A stretch of 64,000 nucleotides of DNA. Source: Lytechinus variegatus. Lineage: Eukaryota; Echinodermata; Echinoidea; Temnopleuroida; Toxopneustidae. Location: positions 14,082,902 to 14,146,901 of the forward strand of contig NC_054756.1 in NCBI RefSeq assembly GCF_018143015.1, given 5' to 3'. Positions within the stretch are counted from its first letter, which is position 1, and each line of letters starts with the position of its first letter. A model generated the notes under the pieces. It was not told where the DNA came from. It saw only the letters and a list, made by a program, of their open reading frames with translations, and did not search any database. Shown piece after piece: positions 51,655 to 61,740 of this stretch. Position numbers and translations under genes: made by a program.

Positions 51655-51955
51655 TTGTATAATGTAATAATGTATAATGTATAAACACATTCCAACCAAT
51701 ATATAATAATGTATAATGTATAATGTCTGAGCACATTCCAATCAATTTATAATAATGTATAATGTATAATGTAAAATGTATAAGGTATAATGTATAATGT
51801 AAAATGTATAAGGTATAATGTATAATGTATAACGTATAAACACATTCCCATCAATATAGTACCATCTCTTTCTTCATTTTGTATAAAGAATGTAATAAAG
51901 TATAATGTATAATGTATAATATATGATGCATAATGTATAATGTATAATGTATACT
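51655..51955. repeat. TATAATGTATAATG minisatellite
   Basis: About 300 bases built from the 8-10-base word TATAATGTA, including two similar blocks carrying ACACATTCCAATCAATATA. It sits between the hydrolase and recombinase ORFs of the Ngaro-like element. Confidence 0.85.
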
Positions 51956-52261
51956 GTAACAAGGGCTCCTTTGTAAACAAGCCTCTTGGCACTGAACATA
52001 CCACCCTGCTTCTGAATAGGGCTGAATAAAATAAAACAATACCATGTAAGCAGATATATTGAGAATTATACACCCAAATATCCAACAACCCATCGGCCAC
52101 GGCTTTGATTAAAGCACATGTCCTCGTGTAAAGTAAACGCGTTGTGACATTATTGGAAGATAACTTACACCTGATTTTGGTCAAAATGTCAAATAACCTA
52201 AAATCATCATTTCATATATATTTTCGTTCTTTTTTTTTTTTTTTTTTTTTTTTTATTTTTT

Positions 52262-53182
52262 TTACTTAACCATGTCGAGTCTTATATATCTCCGATGTGC
52301 ACTCGAAACCCAACGCCCCATGCGTTGGATTTCCTCATCCGAGCAACCGGCCATGGCAGCGGTCGTAGCCGCCCCAATACGAAAGGAATGCGATGAAAAC
52401 ATTGCCGCCGGCATATCCCCGTATGTCAAACATCGTTTTATCATGTTTCCAAATTCACGCCTAGTTAGCGGGAGAGCACCATATGAACAAAAGAAGGCTC
52501 CACCATTCTTTGGGCGGATTTCTAAATAACGAATAACCGCCATCACAGGGCAGCTAACTGTCCCCAACTCTGGTATCGAAATGGTGCACCCATTTCCCCG
52601 CTGGTCAGTCTTTGACTTCCTTAGGAATAATTCCACCCTGCGATGCGGTGCATCGCCAGTGACCCTAACATCTGTGTGCTGCAGAATAGACTCACATCTA
52701 TGCCTGGACTCTACTGTCAACTCACTAACTCTCAACAAACCATAAAATGCCACTGAAAAAGCAGCAGAGTACATCAAAACATCGTAATGACTACCACAAA
52801 CATGCCTCAAGTAGGCGAGCATTCTATTTAACACAGACAATGTGATTGGATGCCTAGCATCTCTTCTCAAAGTACTTCGCCTACACCCTTCAATTAACCT
52901 TGTAATCACAAAACTCTTGGTCACATCCTTTAGCCCAGATGAACTCATATAAAATGCCAACCCAGATATGTATGTTTGAATAGTAGACCCTGCATATCCC
53001 ATAAAGGATAAATAAGAAATGAACTGCGCCACCCATTCTACATTAGGGGGTAGCTGGGGGTCGTATCCGTACACTTTACAAAATTTCACGTATGCCCCCA
53101 AGGCAATAGAGTAAGTTGTGTGTGTTCGAGCTGCCCTAGAAGCCATCAGCAGTCGACTTCTCTCGATAGCCAGCTCTTCCAA
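52262..53182 (-). CDS. Tyrosine recombinase of the Ngaro-like element
   Basis: 306 residues. An N-terminal SAM-like helical domain (about 1-105, with KFCKVYGYDP and STIQTYISGL) precedes the catalytic domain. Visible active-site residues: Arg151 in LLRVSELT, Lys191 in RKSKTDQ, His265 and Arg268 in SHSFRIGAAT, Trp291 in MGRW and the nucleophile Tyr299 in AHRRYIRL. This is the full set for a DIRS/Ngaro YR, which replaces a DDE integrase. Its start overlaps the 3' end of the RT ORF by 37 bases (53146-53182) in another frame. Probably active, judged on residues only. Confidence 0.93.
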   Translation of the reverse strand: MEELAIERSRLLMASRAARTHTTYSIALGAYVKFCKVYGYDPQLPPNVEWVAQFISYLSFMGYAGSTIQTYISGLAFYMSSSGLKDVTKSFVITRLIEGCRRSTLRRDARHPITLSVLNRMLAYLRHVCGSHYDVLMYSAAFSVAFYGLLRVSELTVESRHRCESILQHTDVRVTGDAPHRRVELFLRKSKTDQRGNGCTISIPELGTVSCPVMAVIRYLEIRPKNGGAFFCSYGALPLTRREFGNMIKRCLTYGDMPAAMFSSHSFRIGAATTAAMAGCSDEEIQRMGRWVSSAHRRYIRLDMVK

Positions 53183-55053
53183 AGACGGACTGGAACCTCC
53201 ACGCCCTCCCGGGCGGCCCCCGGTGCTAACGCATGGAACCTCGGCATCTGAAATCGAGATAGTGCATCAGCTATACCATTATCACATCCATGTACATGCC
53301 TAGCCCTCAACACTATATTATTGCTTAAACATATAATCACCACCTTCCTCACCAAAACCATAATATCAGGGCATAGCGCCGACTGCTTGTTAAGTACTGC
53401 CACCACGGCCTGATTATCACAATTAAACAATATATTCTTGTCCTTTAGCTCCATGCCCCAAATCTCCAAGCCTACCCAAATAGGGAATAGCTCTAAAAAA
53501 GCTATAGACCTCCTACCGGCCTGGAAATCAGCAGGCCACCTGGATTGAGCCCACCTGCCTCCAAAGAAAATTCCAAAACCAATGCCAGCCGCCGCATCAG
53601 TGAAAAACTGAATTTCCTCGCTTCCAAACCAGCCTGGAGCCCGGAAGAAAACTTGACCATTAAAATGTGCCAAGAACTCCAACCAAACCCGCAAGTCAGC
53701 CTTAGCCCCTCTCGTCAACCTAACCATGTGAAAAGGACGCTTAACGCTCTTAGTTAAGTCAATGAGCCGTCTCATGAATGCTCGCCCTGGAGCAATTGCC
53801 TTACATACAAAGTTTAGACTACCTACAATCGACTGAATGTCTCTTAGGGAAATTTTTTGTTTCTGTACCGCCCAATTTAATTTCCCTACTAATTTCTCAA
53901 TTTTGTCCTCCGGTACCCGAACCTGCTGAGAAACGCTATCTATTACCAGCCCAAGATATGACAACTGTGTGGTCGGGCCTTCCGTTTTTTCTCGCGCTAT
54001 GGGCACCCCAAATCGTTCGCAAATTGCTTCAAAACAATGCATTGCCCGCCTGCAATCCTCCGAGGCAGGGCCGCCTGCAAAAAAGAAATCATCCAAATAA
54101 TGGACAATATTTTGCGACTTCGCAACTTTTCTCGCGCAAAACTCTAAAAAAGTACTAAAACATTCAAAAGTGGAACAAGAAACTGCGCAGCCCATCGGCA
54201 AACAACGATCAAAATAGTAACGACCATCTATATACATCCCAAGCAACTCAAAATCTTTTGGGTGAACAGGCAAGAGCCTGAAAGCTGACTTAATGTCAGT
54301 CTTTCCCATAAGGGCACCCCGCCCCAATTGCGCCACAATATCTACCGCCGAATCAAAGGACGAATATGTTACTGTACACTGCCCCTCCGGTATGCCATCA
54401 TTAACTGAATTTCCCCTGGGTGCCGATAAATGTTGAATCATACGGAACTCCCCTGGGGCCTTTTTGGGCACCAACCCCACTGGTGAACACCTCATATTCT
54501 CGAAGGGAGGAACAACAAAAGGCCCAACTATCCTACCTAAGTCTATTTCATCCCTCAATTTCTTTTTCAACGTATCCATGTGTTCGAATGCTGATTTCAG
54601 GTTTTTAACAACCAATGGGACCCTGTCCCCTTCAAAATGTAATGAAAAACCAAACTTAAAACCATTATACAAGCACTGAGCATGCTCCTGATTAGGATAA
54701 GTAGCTAACATGGGCACCAAACGTGCTAACTTAATAGGGGTCGGAGCAATAGACGACACCGCACTAGCCGTAGACCTATTTACTGCCAGCGGGACTGGAA
54801 CCGGCCCGCCCTTGGCTACACTGCTTAGCCCCATGACCTGTCGCCTGGCAGCGGGAACACTTGTGCTCATAGATGCAAGCTTTGCCTCGCATGCACTTGC
54901 CTCTATTAAAGGCAAAGCACACGCCTCGGCTGGGTGTGCCATTGGCTCCGGGTCCCTTTCCTCCGAAGGGAAAAGATTTTCTCGCGCCGTACTCCCCTCT
55001 GTAGAACTGATGGCGAGGGGCATGGGGTAAATTGTGGCGCTGCCGCGGACCAT
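53146..55053 (-). CDS. Reverse transcriptase / RNase H of the Ngaro-like element
   Basis: 635 codons from the first in-frame ATG. RT blocks: RCSPVGLVPKKAPGEFRMI (about 188-206), MGKTDIKSAFRLLPVHP with Asp253, LPMGCAVSCSTF, and the catalytic HYLDDFFF (Asp321 and 322). RNase H: FFTDAAAG (Asp486), FLELFPIW (Glu521), FNCDNQAV (Asp546) and NGIADALSR (Asp596). The layout matches DIRS-order proteins. The first 100 or so residues overlap the gag-like ORF in another frame, so the true start may be later or reached by frameshift or reinitiation. No stop or frameshift interrupts it. Confidence 0.93.
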   Translation of the reverse strand: MVRGSATIYPMPLAISSTEGSTARENLFPSEERDPEPMAHPAEACALPLIEASACEAKLASMSTSVPAARRQVMGLSSVAKGGPVPVPLAVNRSTASAVSSIAPTPIKLARLVPMLATYPNQEHAQCLYNGFKFGFSLHFEGDRVPLVVKNLKSAFEHMDTLKKKLRDEIDLGRIVGPFVVPPFENMRCSPVGLVPKKAPGEFRMIQHLSAPRGNSVNDGIPEGQCTVTYSSFDSAVDIVAQLGRGALMGKTDIKSAFRLLPVHPKDFELLGMYIDGRYYFDRCLPMGCAVSCSTFECFSTFLEFCARKVAKSQNIVHYLDDFFFAGGPASEDCRRAMHCFEAICERFGVPIAREKTEGPTTQLSYLGLVIDSVSQQVRVPEDKIEKLVGKLNWAVQKQKISLRDIQSIVGSLNFVCKAIAPGRAFMRRLIDLTKSVKRPFHMVRLTRGAKADLRVWLEFLAHFNGQVFFRAPGWFGSEEIQFFTDAAAGIGFGIFFGGRWAQSRWPADFQAGRRSIAFLELFPIWVGLEIWGMELKDKNILFNCDNQAVVAVLNKQSALCPDIMVLVRKVVIICLSNNIVLRARHVHGCDNGIADALSRFQMPRFHALAPGAAREGVEVPVRLWKSWLSREVDC

Positions 55054-56014
55054 TAGAGGCCACCAGCATCAACCACAACTCGGCGTCGACGCTCGCCCAG
55101 GATCGCCCGGGTAAACGCGCCTGCTTGCTCCTAAACTGAGTGTCATAGTCACGCCAGCCATAACCTGCAAACGCACGGGCTGCATGCCTTATCAAATCCA
55201 TATATTTCATGAGCTCCCTGCTCCTTTCAATGTGCTTCTCAGCGTAAATTGAGGCAAATACTAGAAACACCGAAGTCCACTGCTCTACCGACATGATTTT
55301 CTTAGCCTTTGATTGAGGTTGAAGTTGCAAACCAAGACCAGATCCCGATTGACACAAACTCAAAGTGGTGTCACCTACACTCAAGGCCCCAAACTCATCA
55401 CGTGCATTATTATGCTTAAGGAGCACTCCCAAATCTATATATTCACTTGCCCAAATTTTTTCCTTCAGTGAGATAGCCACTTCCACACCTAGTGGGTCGC
55501 ATGCGCTAATAAATGGTTCCGGTGCCCCCAACACGGCAGAAAGCCTAGGCGCCTGGGGCTCAGATCTCTCAACACCGACCTCCACTAGATCTAGGCCTAG
55601 ATCTTCGGCTACCCCTGCCGACCGCGCCGGCACTGAAACTGCTGGCTGAGCCTGCCCCGAGCTACCGGTATCCGACTCCTGAGCTACTATCTCATGCCAA
55701 GCAATAGATCTGCCCACGGGCGCCTGGCCTTCCCGCCCCACTAGATCTAGATCTAGCTCTGCCATTTTATCACCAACTTTAGACCTAGGCCTACCACTTT
55801 TTTCATCAACATCGACAACTTGAGACTGAGAGGGATTTAACTCACCGCTCCTTCCTGGCCCGTTGTTGCCGCCTCCCAGCCCCAGATCCACACTTGCGGG
55901 GGTTGACGTCGCCCGTGGACCTCTCGGCCGACCCGGCCGCCTCTTCGGTGTGTCATCTCCCTTCCTCGCACCTGCGGTCGTTATTTTCTTGGCCTTAACC
56001 TTTGGCATGATCAA
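54776..56014 (-). CDS. Gag-like ORF1 of the Ngaro-like element
   Basis: 412 residues. A basic, AT-hook-like N-terminus (KRRPGRPRGP) is followed by a long Pro/Ser/Gly-rich linker. A conserved-looking helical region follows (WTSVFLVFASIYAEKHIERS to YGWRDYDTQFRSKQA), typical of DIRS/Ngaro ORF1 proteins. The C-terminus combines a CCCH finger (C366-x7-C374-x5-C380-x3-H384) with a CCHC knuckle (C386-x2-C389-x4-H394-x4-C399), suggesting RNA binding and packaging. It overlaps the RT ORF by 278 bases. Confidence 0.85.
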   Translation of the reverse strand: MIMPKVKAKKITTAGARKGDDTPKRRPGRPRGPRATSTPASVDLGLGGGNNGPGRSGELNPSQSQVVDVDEKSGRPRSKVGDKMAELDLDLVGREGQAPVGRSIAWHEIVAQESDTGSSGQAQPAVSVPARSAGVAEDLGLDLVEVGVERSEPQAPRLSAVLGAPEPFISACDPLGVEVAISLKEKIWASEYIDLGVLLKHNNARDEFGALSVGDTTLSLCQSGSGLGLQLQPQSKAKKIMSVEQWTSVFLVFASIYAEKHIERSRELMKYMDLIRHAARAFAGYGWRDYDTQFRSKQARLPGRSWASVDAELWLMLVASNGPRQRHNLPHAPRHQFYRGEYGARKSFPFGGKGPGANGTPSRGVCFAFNRGKCMRGKACIYEHKCSRCQATGHGAKQCSQGRAGSSPAGSK

Positions 56015-56367
56015 CTCGCGAAACTAGAGTTAGACTCGAAGCTCCGTCACTCAGCCCAAGTCCAATGAATCCTGGATGCAATCACCTCCAAAGTTCAATC
56101 AAGCGAACCGCCAAGAAAAAATTCAATCCTGAAGTTGCAAACTGAATCTTTTAGGTCCACAAATCGGCACAGCTAACTTAGTCTTAGTTCTACGGCAACA
56201 ATTCCTGAGGCTGAAGTCTGAAGACAGTAAAAAACTGAAATCAGCGTCTGTATAATCCAATAAAAGTATGAATCCTTTGTGTAGATATCCGGTATAGGTA
56301 GCTAGACAAATGTCGAAATATCTGCCACCTAGGCCTAGTTGCCAGTGCCGAAAGAAAATTTTCAAAA

Positions 56368-56671
56368 AATTTTGTAAGCACGCTTTACACATGCACCGTC
56401 ATCTCTCTTCATTGAAAGCCAAAACGAAAAATGAAGCATTCCCCGCACTTTTATCCGCGCATAGCTCAACCGCGGCAAATGTCTGGCATTGTGCCCAAAT
56501 TCTTTGGCGCGGGCGCCAAAAAGCGCTGCCCCGCCCTTTACGGGTCGGGTCACGAGCCCTTTCTCGGGCAACCACGCCCCCTTTCAAAATCAAAACAAAC
56601 TAAAATGTGTATTTTGCTAGCCCGCTAATAAATCATTTTAAATCGTCAAGCCGTCTTTAAAATCCATTATT
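56368..56671 (-). repeat. Split direct repeat A1 (5' end of the Ngaro-like element)
   Basis: 304 bases, partner of 49339-49641. It forms the upstream end of the element on the minus strand, about 350 bases before the gag-like ATG, so the promoter probably lies here. Confidence 0.93.
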
Positions 56672-57235
56672 TAGGCCTGTGTATCATTTCTCTATTATTT
56701 TCATATTCTACGGTATTATATTTGAGTAAAATCTTAGTTTACCGTATTGTATGGCATGGTCATATACAGAGGATTGCATATTCGTAACAATTTTTCGTCT
56801 AAACCCACAGAAGTGTGTGTTCATGTATTATATATTTTGCATGTCTTCCGTTGTATTGGTAATTCTATTAAATAACTTGTATACAATTTATTTGCATTTT
56901 TGTGGGCTTTCAGTTCCCTTTTCTTACAAAATAATTAATTGTATCAGTGTAACATCTGCCGTGAATAGTAGATTATAAGTGAAATATAATAAAAATATGT
57001 TTTCCATATATCAATAAAAGTTTGCTTTTGTGTCATAATGGAAGTGAGTGATTAATGAGCCGGTTGTCAGAAGTGGCATGGTAATACCCCCCCCAAAAAA
57101 AGAGGGAGAAAGAAAGAGATACGTAGTGGGCCAAGAAGAAATCGTTGTGTATTACTTTATGTTATTATACATGTTTTTTTATTATATTACATAAGATTTG
57201 TTTTTCCTTGCGTTATGAAACATTGGTGATTGGTG
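56672..57235. other. No gene
   Basis: AT-rich flank to the right of the Ngaro-like element. No feature recognised. Confidence 0.4.
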
Positions 57236-57378
57236 CTGATGTTTACCTGATTGCTAAGAAAGCATGATTGCTTGTAAACAAGCAACCAGAGGACCGACGT
57301 CTTAAGGTCCTCTACGGGGGACCTGTAGTGAGGATTTACGCCTTACCAAACATGCCAAAGGGCACTAGCGCACCAAGA
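57236..57378 (-). mobile_element. SINE, minus-strand partial copy
   Basis: On the minus strand it reads TTGGTGCGCTAGTGCCCTTT, then the GGTCCCCCGTAGAGGACCTT domain and GGTCCTCTGGTTGCTTG, the same order as the SINE at 57597. The tRNA-like head is missing or very diverged, so it is 5'-truncated. Confidence 0.75.
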
Positions 57379-57596
57379 TTATGGAAAGTATGTCGATAAC
57401 TATTATTATTTTTTATTATTATAATTGCTTTAGCTGCATACGTTAGTTGTTGAAATGTTATTTTTGCATGATATCGGATTATGCCTCTGTTCTGATACAA
57501 TTTGCCTGCTATGTTTATTATAGTGTTATTTGATTTGTGTATTCATATCTGCAAAAATTGATTTCTCATTTCGTTTCCGAATATCAGGCGCGATAG

Positions 57597-57785
57597 CTCA
57601 GTCGTTAGCGGGGGATTCGTATTCCGGTGACCCGGGTTCGATTCCCACTTGGTGCGTTAGTGCCCTTTGGTAAGGCATTAATCCTCAGTACCAGGTCCTT
57701 CGGAGAGGACCTTAAGCCGTCGGTCCTCTGGTTGCTTGCTTATAAGCATTCATGCTTTCTTAGCAATCAGGTATTACCACCACCA
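57597..57785 (+). mobile_element. tRNA-derived SINE with GTCCTTCGGAGAGGACCTT domain
   Basis: The head resembles a tRNA: GGCGCGATAGCTCAGTCGTT gives a good A box, GGGTTCGATTCC a perfect B box, and CGT sits in the anticodon position. The anticodon stem is imperfect, so it is not called as a tRNA gene. The body contains CAGGTCCTTCGGAGAGGACC and GTCGGTCCTCTGGTTGC, a domain widespread in marine invertebrate SINEs. An inverted partial copy lies 220 bases upstream. Confidence 0.8.
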
Positions 57786-59100
57786 ATATGCAATGATGAC
57801 GCAATGCACATGTAAACAAACATCGGCATTTCTTCCAACACTTCACTTTGTTTGCATATCATAATTGTAAATTTCAAAGCTGGAAAATTAAATATTTAGA
57901 TAGGGATACATGTATTGTACTTCGTATAAATTATGGTTATAAACGTGCATTTCTACCATAATTATTCAGCACAAACTCGCGCTCGAGTTTGATGAATCTA
58001 TCAATTCATCATTTACGAAATGAGAAGTCAATTTTGACAACATTTTGTTACTATGTATCATTGTGGCTTCGTAAAGTTAGCCAACGCCGGTACCTTTTCT
58101 GTTGAAGGCCACCTTCACGACAGCAAGTTCAGCAATACAAACCCGAGTTTTCATTTCCTAGTGTTGGCATGTTAGGGTTGTAGTTTTGATCCGTTGCTAA
58201 GCGCCCTTCATTTCACAATCGATAAGTAACTGACCAATTACCCCCACTGGGGGTTAAAAACTGCCCATGCATGGCTTCAAGCTGAAGCTTTCTAAATGGA
58301 TGGATGCACTTAGCGCGATGACAAAAAGGAAAAATATTATGACAATAATATTTCATTTAATATGACATTGTTCCTTTTTTCAATCAATTCAATCCATTCA
58401 AGTGGAAGGTGGCCATGGTGGCAACGGGCATTGGCGCTTTCGAAATCATTCTGAATCGAGACTTTCATCAAACATAGACATTCGTTCACCCGTTCAACTT
58501 CAGCGTGAGTTTAATAGGTAAGAGTTGGAAACTTTTCGAGTTTTCATTTTGATATATAACTTTGCATCTTTTTCGTTTTAATGAAGGATTTCAGTTGGAA
58601 ATCGTGTTTTATATATTTCAATAATAGTTTATTAATGCTGGTTAACCGTTTCTCCGTTGTTGTTTTTTTTTGTGGTGGTGGGGGTGCATGTACACTGTGT
58701 AAGCAATCCCCATGACAACGATCCGCGCTCTTGTTTTCATTGAAGTTTGTTCTTTTTTTTCTTTACTAACGATGGCCGTTTGGCAAAAGACTATTTTAAC
58801 AAGTTTCTTTAAAAGCCTTTCCTACATAAACTAATGTCATGGAGCATGTTGCATGAAACGTTGACCATAAAAGATTCTGGAAAACAAAGATTATACAATC
58901 TGACATTGACATTTTAGTCAAGTCAATCTTGACGTTCATATCCCATAACCAATATCATGATAGAGTGGGCATTAACGGAAAGACAAAACATTTAACACAT
59001 TCAAAAACTGGATTTTATTTCTATTTTTTGCCGGTCTTTCTTTTTCTTCTTTTCCGATGAATGCAGTCCTTTTTGTAGAGTCGCACTTGACCGAGGCCGC
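57786..59100. other. No gene
   Basis: No coding frame or RNA gene supported. 58230-58300 has a small GCTTCAAGCTGAAGC palindrome. Otherwise AT-rich. Confidence 0.4.
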
Positions 59101-59104
59101 TATC

Positions 59105-59340
59105 CAGAAGCGTACGCAGGATTTTGGAAGGGGAGGGGGGGGGGGATTCAAGGTGAACGAAATGTTGACAACCAAAAAAGGGCAGGGGGGTCTTCACGAC
59201 TTCACCACAAATTTTAGATCGTAAAAAAAACCTTCAGAAAAACTTTAGGAAAAGTGTGTGTGTGTGGGGGGGTGCTTTGAACAAAATTGAAAGGGGTTTG
59301 GACACCTGTACCACCCTCCCTCCCCTGCATACGCCACTCC
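59105..59340. mobile_element. GGATTTTxxAAGGGG family, diverged copy
   Basis: CGTACGCAGGATTTTGGAAG with a G-run at the left and ACCACCCTCCCTCCCCTGCA followed by TACGCCACT at the right make imperfect inverted ends, as in 29998-30236. Confidence 0.55.
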
Positions 59341-59411
59341 CGCAGTCACAAAAACACAATGTTATCAATGTGTTAAATGTCAATTCCGTTTTCTGCAGCG
59401 GGTCTCTGATC

Positions 59412-59798
59412 TATGGTGGCCCTGAAGGGACATCGCATATAGACCAAATCGCGAATATTCACGACGAAATCGGCGACAAAATTCACGACATCGCCAATTT
59501 CGTCGCAAATTTGAATATCGACGACGAAATTCGCGACATCGTGAATTTCGTCGCCAATTTCGTCGTGAATTTGTTTTTCTTGCCTGGGCGGTATGCGGCC
59601 GGGTTGAAACCAACTCGCCTGCTACACGATGTCGCGAATTTCGTCGCCAATTTCGTCGTGAATTTCAAATTCACGACGAAATTGGCGACGTCGTGAATAA
59701 TTCGCGACGAAATTCACGATGTCGTGAATTTCGTCGCCAATTTCGTCGTGAATATTCGCGATTTGGTCTATATGCGATGTCCCTTCAGGGCCACCATA
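59412..59798. mobile_element. Foldback element of ATTTCGTCGTGAA words with 6-bp flanking repeats
   Basis: Ends TATGGTGGCCCTGAAGGGAC and its complement, with pairing continuing through GCATATAGACCAAATCGCGA. CTGATC lies directly outside both ends (59406-59411 and 59799-59804), suggesting a 6-bp target duplication. The interior is built of TTCGTCGTGAATTTCGTCGC-type words in both orientations. A diverged copy is at 29033-29693. Non-coding. Confidence 0.85.
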
Positions 59799-59948
59799 CT
59801 GATCGTCATTAGGTTGTAGGTATGATCAAGGAGATAACGGTGATAATGGGTATACACGACGCAGACATGGCCAGCAGAGGCGTTATAAGTCATTTGTGCT
59901 AGGCCGGCTTCCTTGTTATATTTTGCGCTCTGATATCAAGATTATCTG

Positions 59949-60120
59949 GCGGGTGTTTCATAAAGCTGTTCGTAAGTTAAAAGCGACTTCAAGAACGACT
60001 GGTGATCCTTTCTTGTGGTAAATGGTATATTCATTGGCCATGGTTTAACGCGTAGGAAAGGTTCACCAGTCGTTTTAAAAGTCGCTCTTATCCTACGAAC
60101 AGCTTTATGAAACGGCCCCC
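59949..60120. mobile_element. Foldback MITE (GGGTGTTTCATAAAGCTGTT)
   Basis: The left GTGTTTCATAAAGCTGTTCG and AAGAACGACTGGTGATCCTT pair with the right half (AGGTTCACCAGTCGTT and GAACAGCTTTATGAAACGG). The 170-base unit can form one long hairpin. A truncated relative lies at 22076-22147. Confidence 0.85.
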
Positions 60121-60231
60121 AGAATGGGCGGTCGCTCGCTGATTGGCTATTTAGAATATTGTACAGATCAGTGGTTTGCTCACAACTCACATGTTTTTAT
60201 CATGGAGCTATTAAACTTCGACACGGCTTGT

Positions 60232-60475
60232 TACTAGGGGCGCAAATCTCTCCCAAAAGGTAGGGGGACAAGGGGCTGGAAAATGTGACAAGCAAAAAAA
60301 AAATTATCTTCCCAAAATAAAGGTCATCTCGTCCTAAAATCCATGTTTGATTTCGATTTTGAATGATGTATGAAAATACCATCATAAAAGACAAAAAATA
60401 TAGTAGGGGGACATTTGATATTGTGTCCCCCCTACTATTTTGAGTAGGGAGGGTACGTCCCGCTGTCCCCCTGGG
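60232..60475. repeat. Imperfect inverted repeat (AGGTAGGGGGACA)
   Basis: AGGGGCGCAAATCTCTCCCA with AGGTAGGGGGACAAG at the left is loosely mirrored by GTCCCCCTGGGATTTCCGC at the right. Probably another decayed member of the C-run/G-run repeats. Confidence 0.45.
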
Positions 60476-60526
60476 ATTTCCGCACGTGCTTGTTTCGTCT
60501 GCGTTCGCGGAGCGGGGGTGGCTGCA

Positions 60527-60564
60527 CCCTTTCGAGAAAACCGGGGGAGCTTTTCTCGAAAGGG
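60527..60564. repeat. 14-bp-arm hairpin
   Basis: CCCTTTCGAGAAAA at 60527-60540 is exactly mirrored at 60551-60564 around CCGGGGGAGC. No T-run or gene end is adjacent, so it is not called a terminator. Confidence 0.85.
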
Positions 60565-60599
60565 TAGCTGAGCAGTCTCTTGTACCAGAGAGAATGGTG

Positions 60600-61714
60600 A
60601 AATATATTTTTTTCTGAACATTATCTCATATTTTTAATTAGTTTTTTTTGTAAGATAAAAATGTCTAAATTTGTGCTCGTTTACAACTTTTTCTAAAATA
60701 ATTTTGCCCGATATGTCATATCTAGCCCCTTAAAAATCTTTGGCTCATTCCGCCACTAATTTGTTTCATCACACTTCTATGCAAATGCTAATTTATTCAG
60801 ATTAGAATACACTATTTCTCATAATTCCATTGTATATAGCTTTGTAGAATTGTTGGGGTCTAGAATTACTTCATTAATATGCAATTTTATTCAAAATTAC
60901 AAAAAAAAACTGCCAGCTCTCTTCTTTTTCTCCTAATTATCAGGGGCGTAATGACCCCAAAATTTTGAGGGGTTCAGATATGTCATATCGGGCAAAATTC
61001 AATAAAAGTTGTGAGCGAGCAAGAAAGAGAAGAGGCTAATTATCTCTGCATTTGAGAAAATGTTTGGTTTACTTTCTGATAAATTTCTTTCATATTCATT
61101 TCTTTTGCTCAAATACTATGTTTACATTTGTAAATTTCAGAGCAAACCACCTAACTTTGAAGGTTATAAAAATGTTATGTAAAAAACAGCAAACATCTTG
61201 AATATCATATTGCGAAGAAAAATAGCACTCTTTCTTGTCATTTCAAAAAGTGGAGATTCCAATTGTGATCACCCCTATATTGCATGTGCTTTTAGAAAAA
61301 AATAATCCAGTGAATGAGCAAATTTTTATGTAAAATTTAATATTGGGACATGTGTGACTGCTTCATTTTGATAATTCAAAAATTTGATTTCTTTTATCTA
61401 CAAAATCATACATAATCATAAGTGATTAGAGCTGATGTAAAATTGCATATAAAAAGGCTGCCCTTTATTTTTTTTCTTTTATTTCCTTTTTTGTTTTGTT
61501 TTGCTTAATGATATAATATTTTGTAAATGTTTCGATTGCTTGTGATTGTTTATGATTTGTTTTGATTTGTTTAATGTTTAATAAAAACATATCAAAAAAG
61601 TTTCGAGAAGGAGAGAAGAAAAAGAACAAGAGAAGCAAAGGGAAAGGAGAAGATTGCTTGGAAAGAAAAAGTACGTTGGACAGATTTTGCAACTGTTTAA
61701 TTTTTTTTCTGCAG
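60600..61714. other. No gene; upstream region of the Ly6-like gene
   Basis: AT-rich. Any 5' untranslated exon or promoter of the following gene could lie here or further left, but none was identified. Confidence 0.4.
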
Positions 61715-61740
61715 GTAGAACAACCAAACTCACCCTCACC

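Larger units (their letters stand above)
47363..56671 (-). mobile_element. Ngaro-like (DIRS-order) tyrosine-recombinase retrotransposon, near intact, 9.3 kb
   Basis: Read on the minus strand: terminal repeat A1 (56671-56368), gag-like ORF, RT/RNase H ORF, tyrosine recombinase ORF, SGNH hydrolase ORF, repeat B1 (50209-49637) fused to A2 (49641-49339), a 1.4-kb non-coding stretch, and terminal repeat B2 (47934-47363). This 'split direct repeat' order, with YR instead of DDE integrase, defines Ngaro/PAT-type DIRS elements. These are thought to replicate through a circle joined B2-A1 and to insert by YR recombination without target duplication. The B1/A2 fusion shares TTATT at 49637-49641, exactly what a circle junction would give. 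All four reading frames are open. Confidence 0.92.

Noticed and set aside
53545..54679. Plus-strand reading frames across the Ngaro region
   Set aside because: They are shadows of the minus-strand RT/RNase H frame, which carries all recognisable motifs.
57597..57665. A tRNA gene with anticodon CGT
   Set aside because: Imperfect anticodon stem, and it is followed by a standard SINE body with an inverted second copy nearby.
60527..60564. Transcription terminator
   Set aside because: The hairpin lacks a T-run and any adjacent gene; rho-independent terminators are not expected in this genome.
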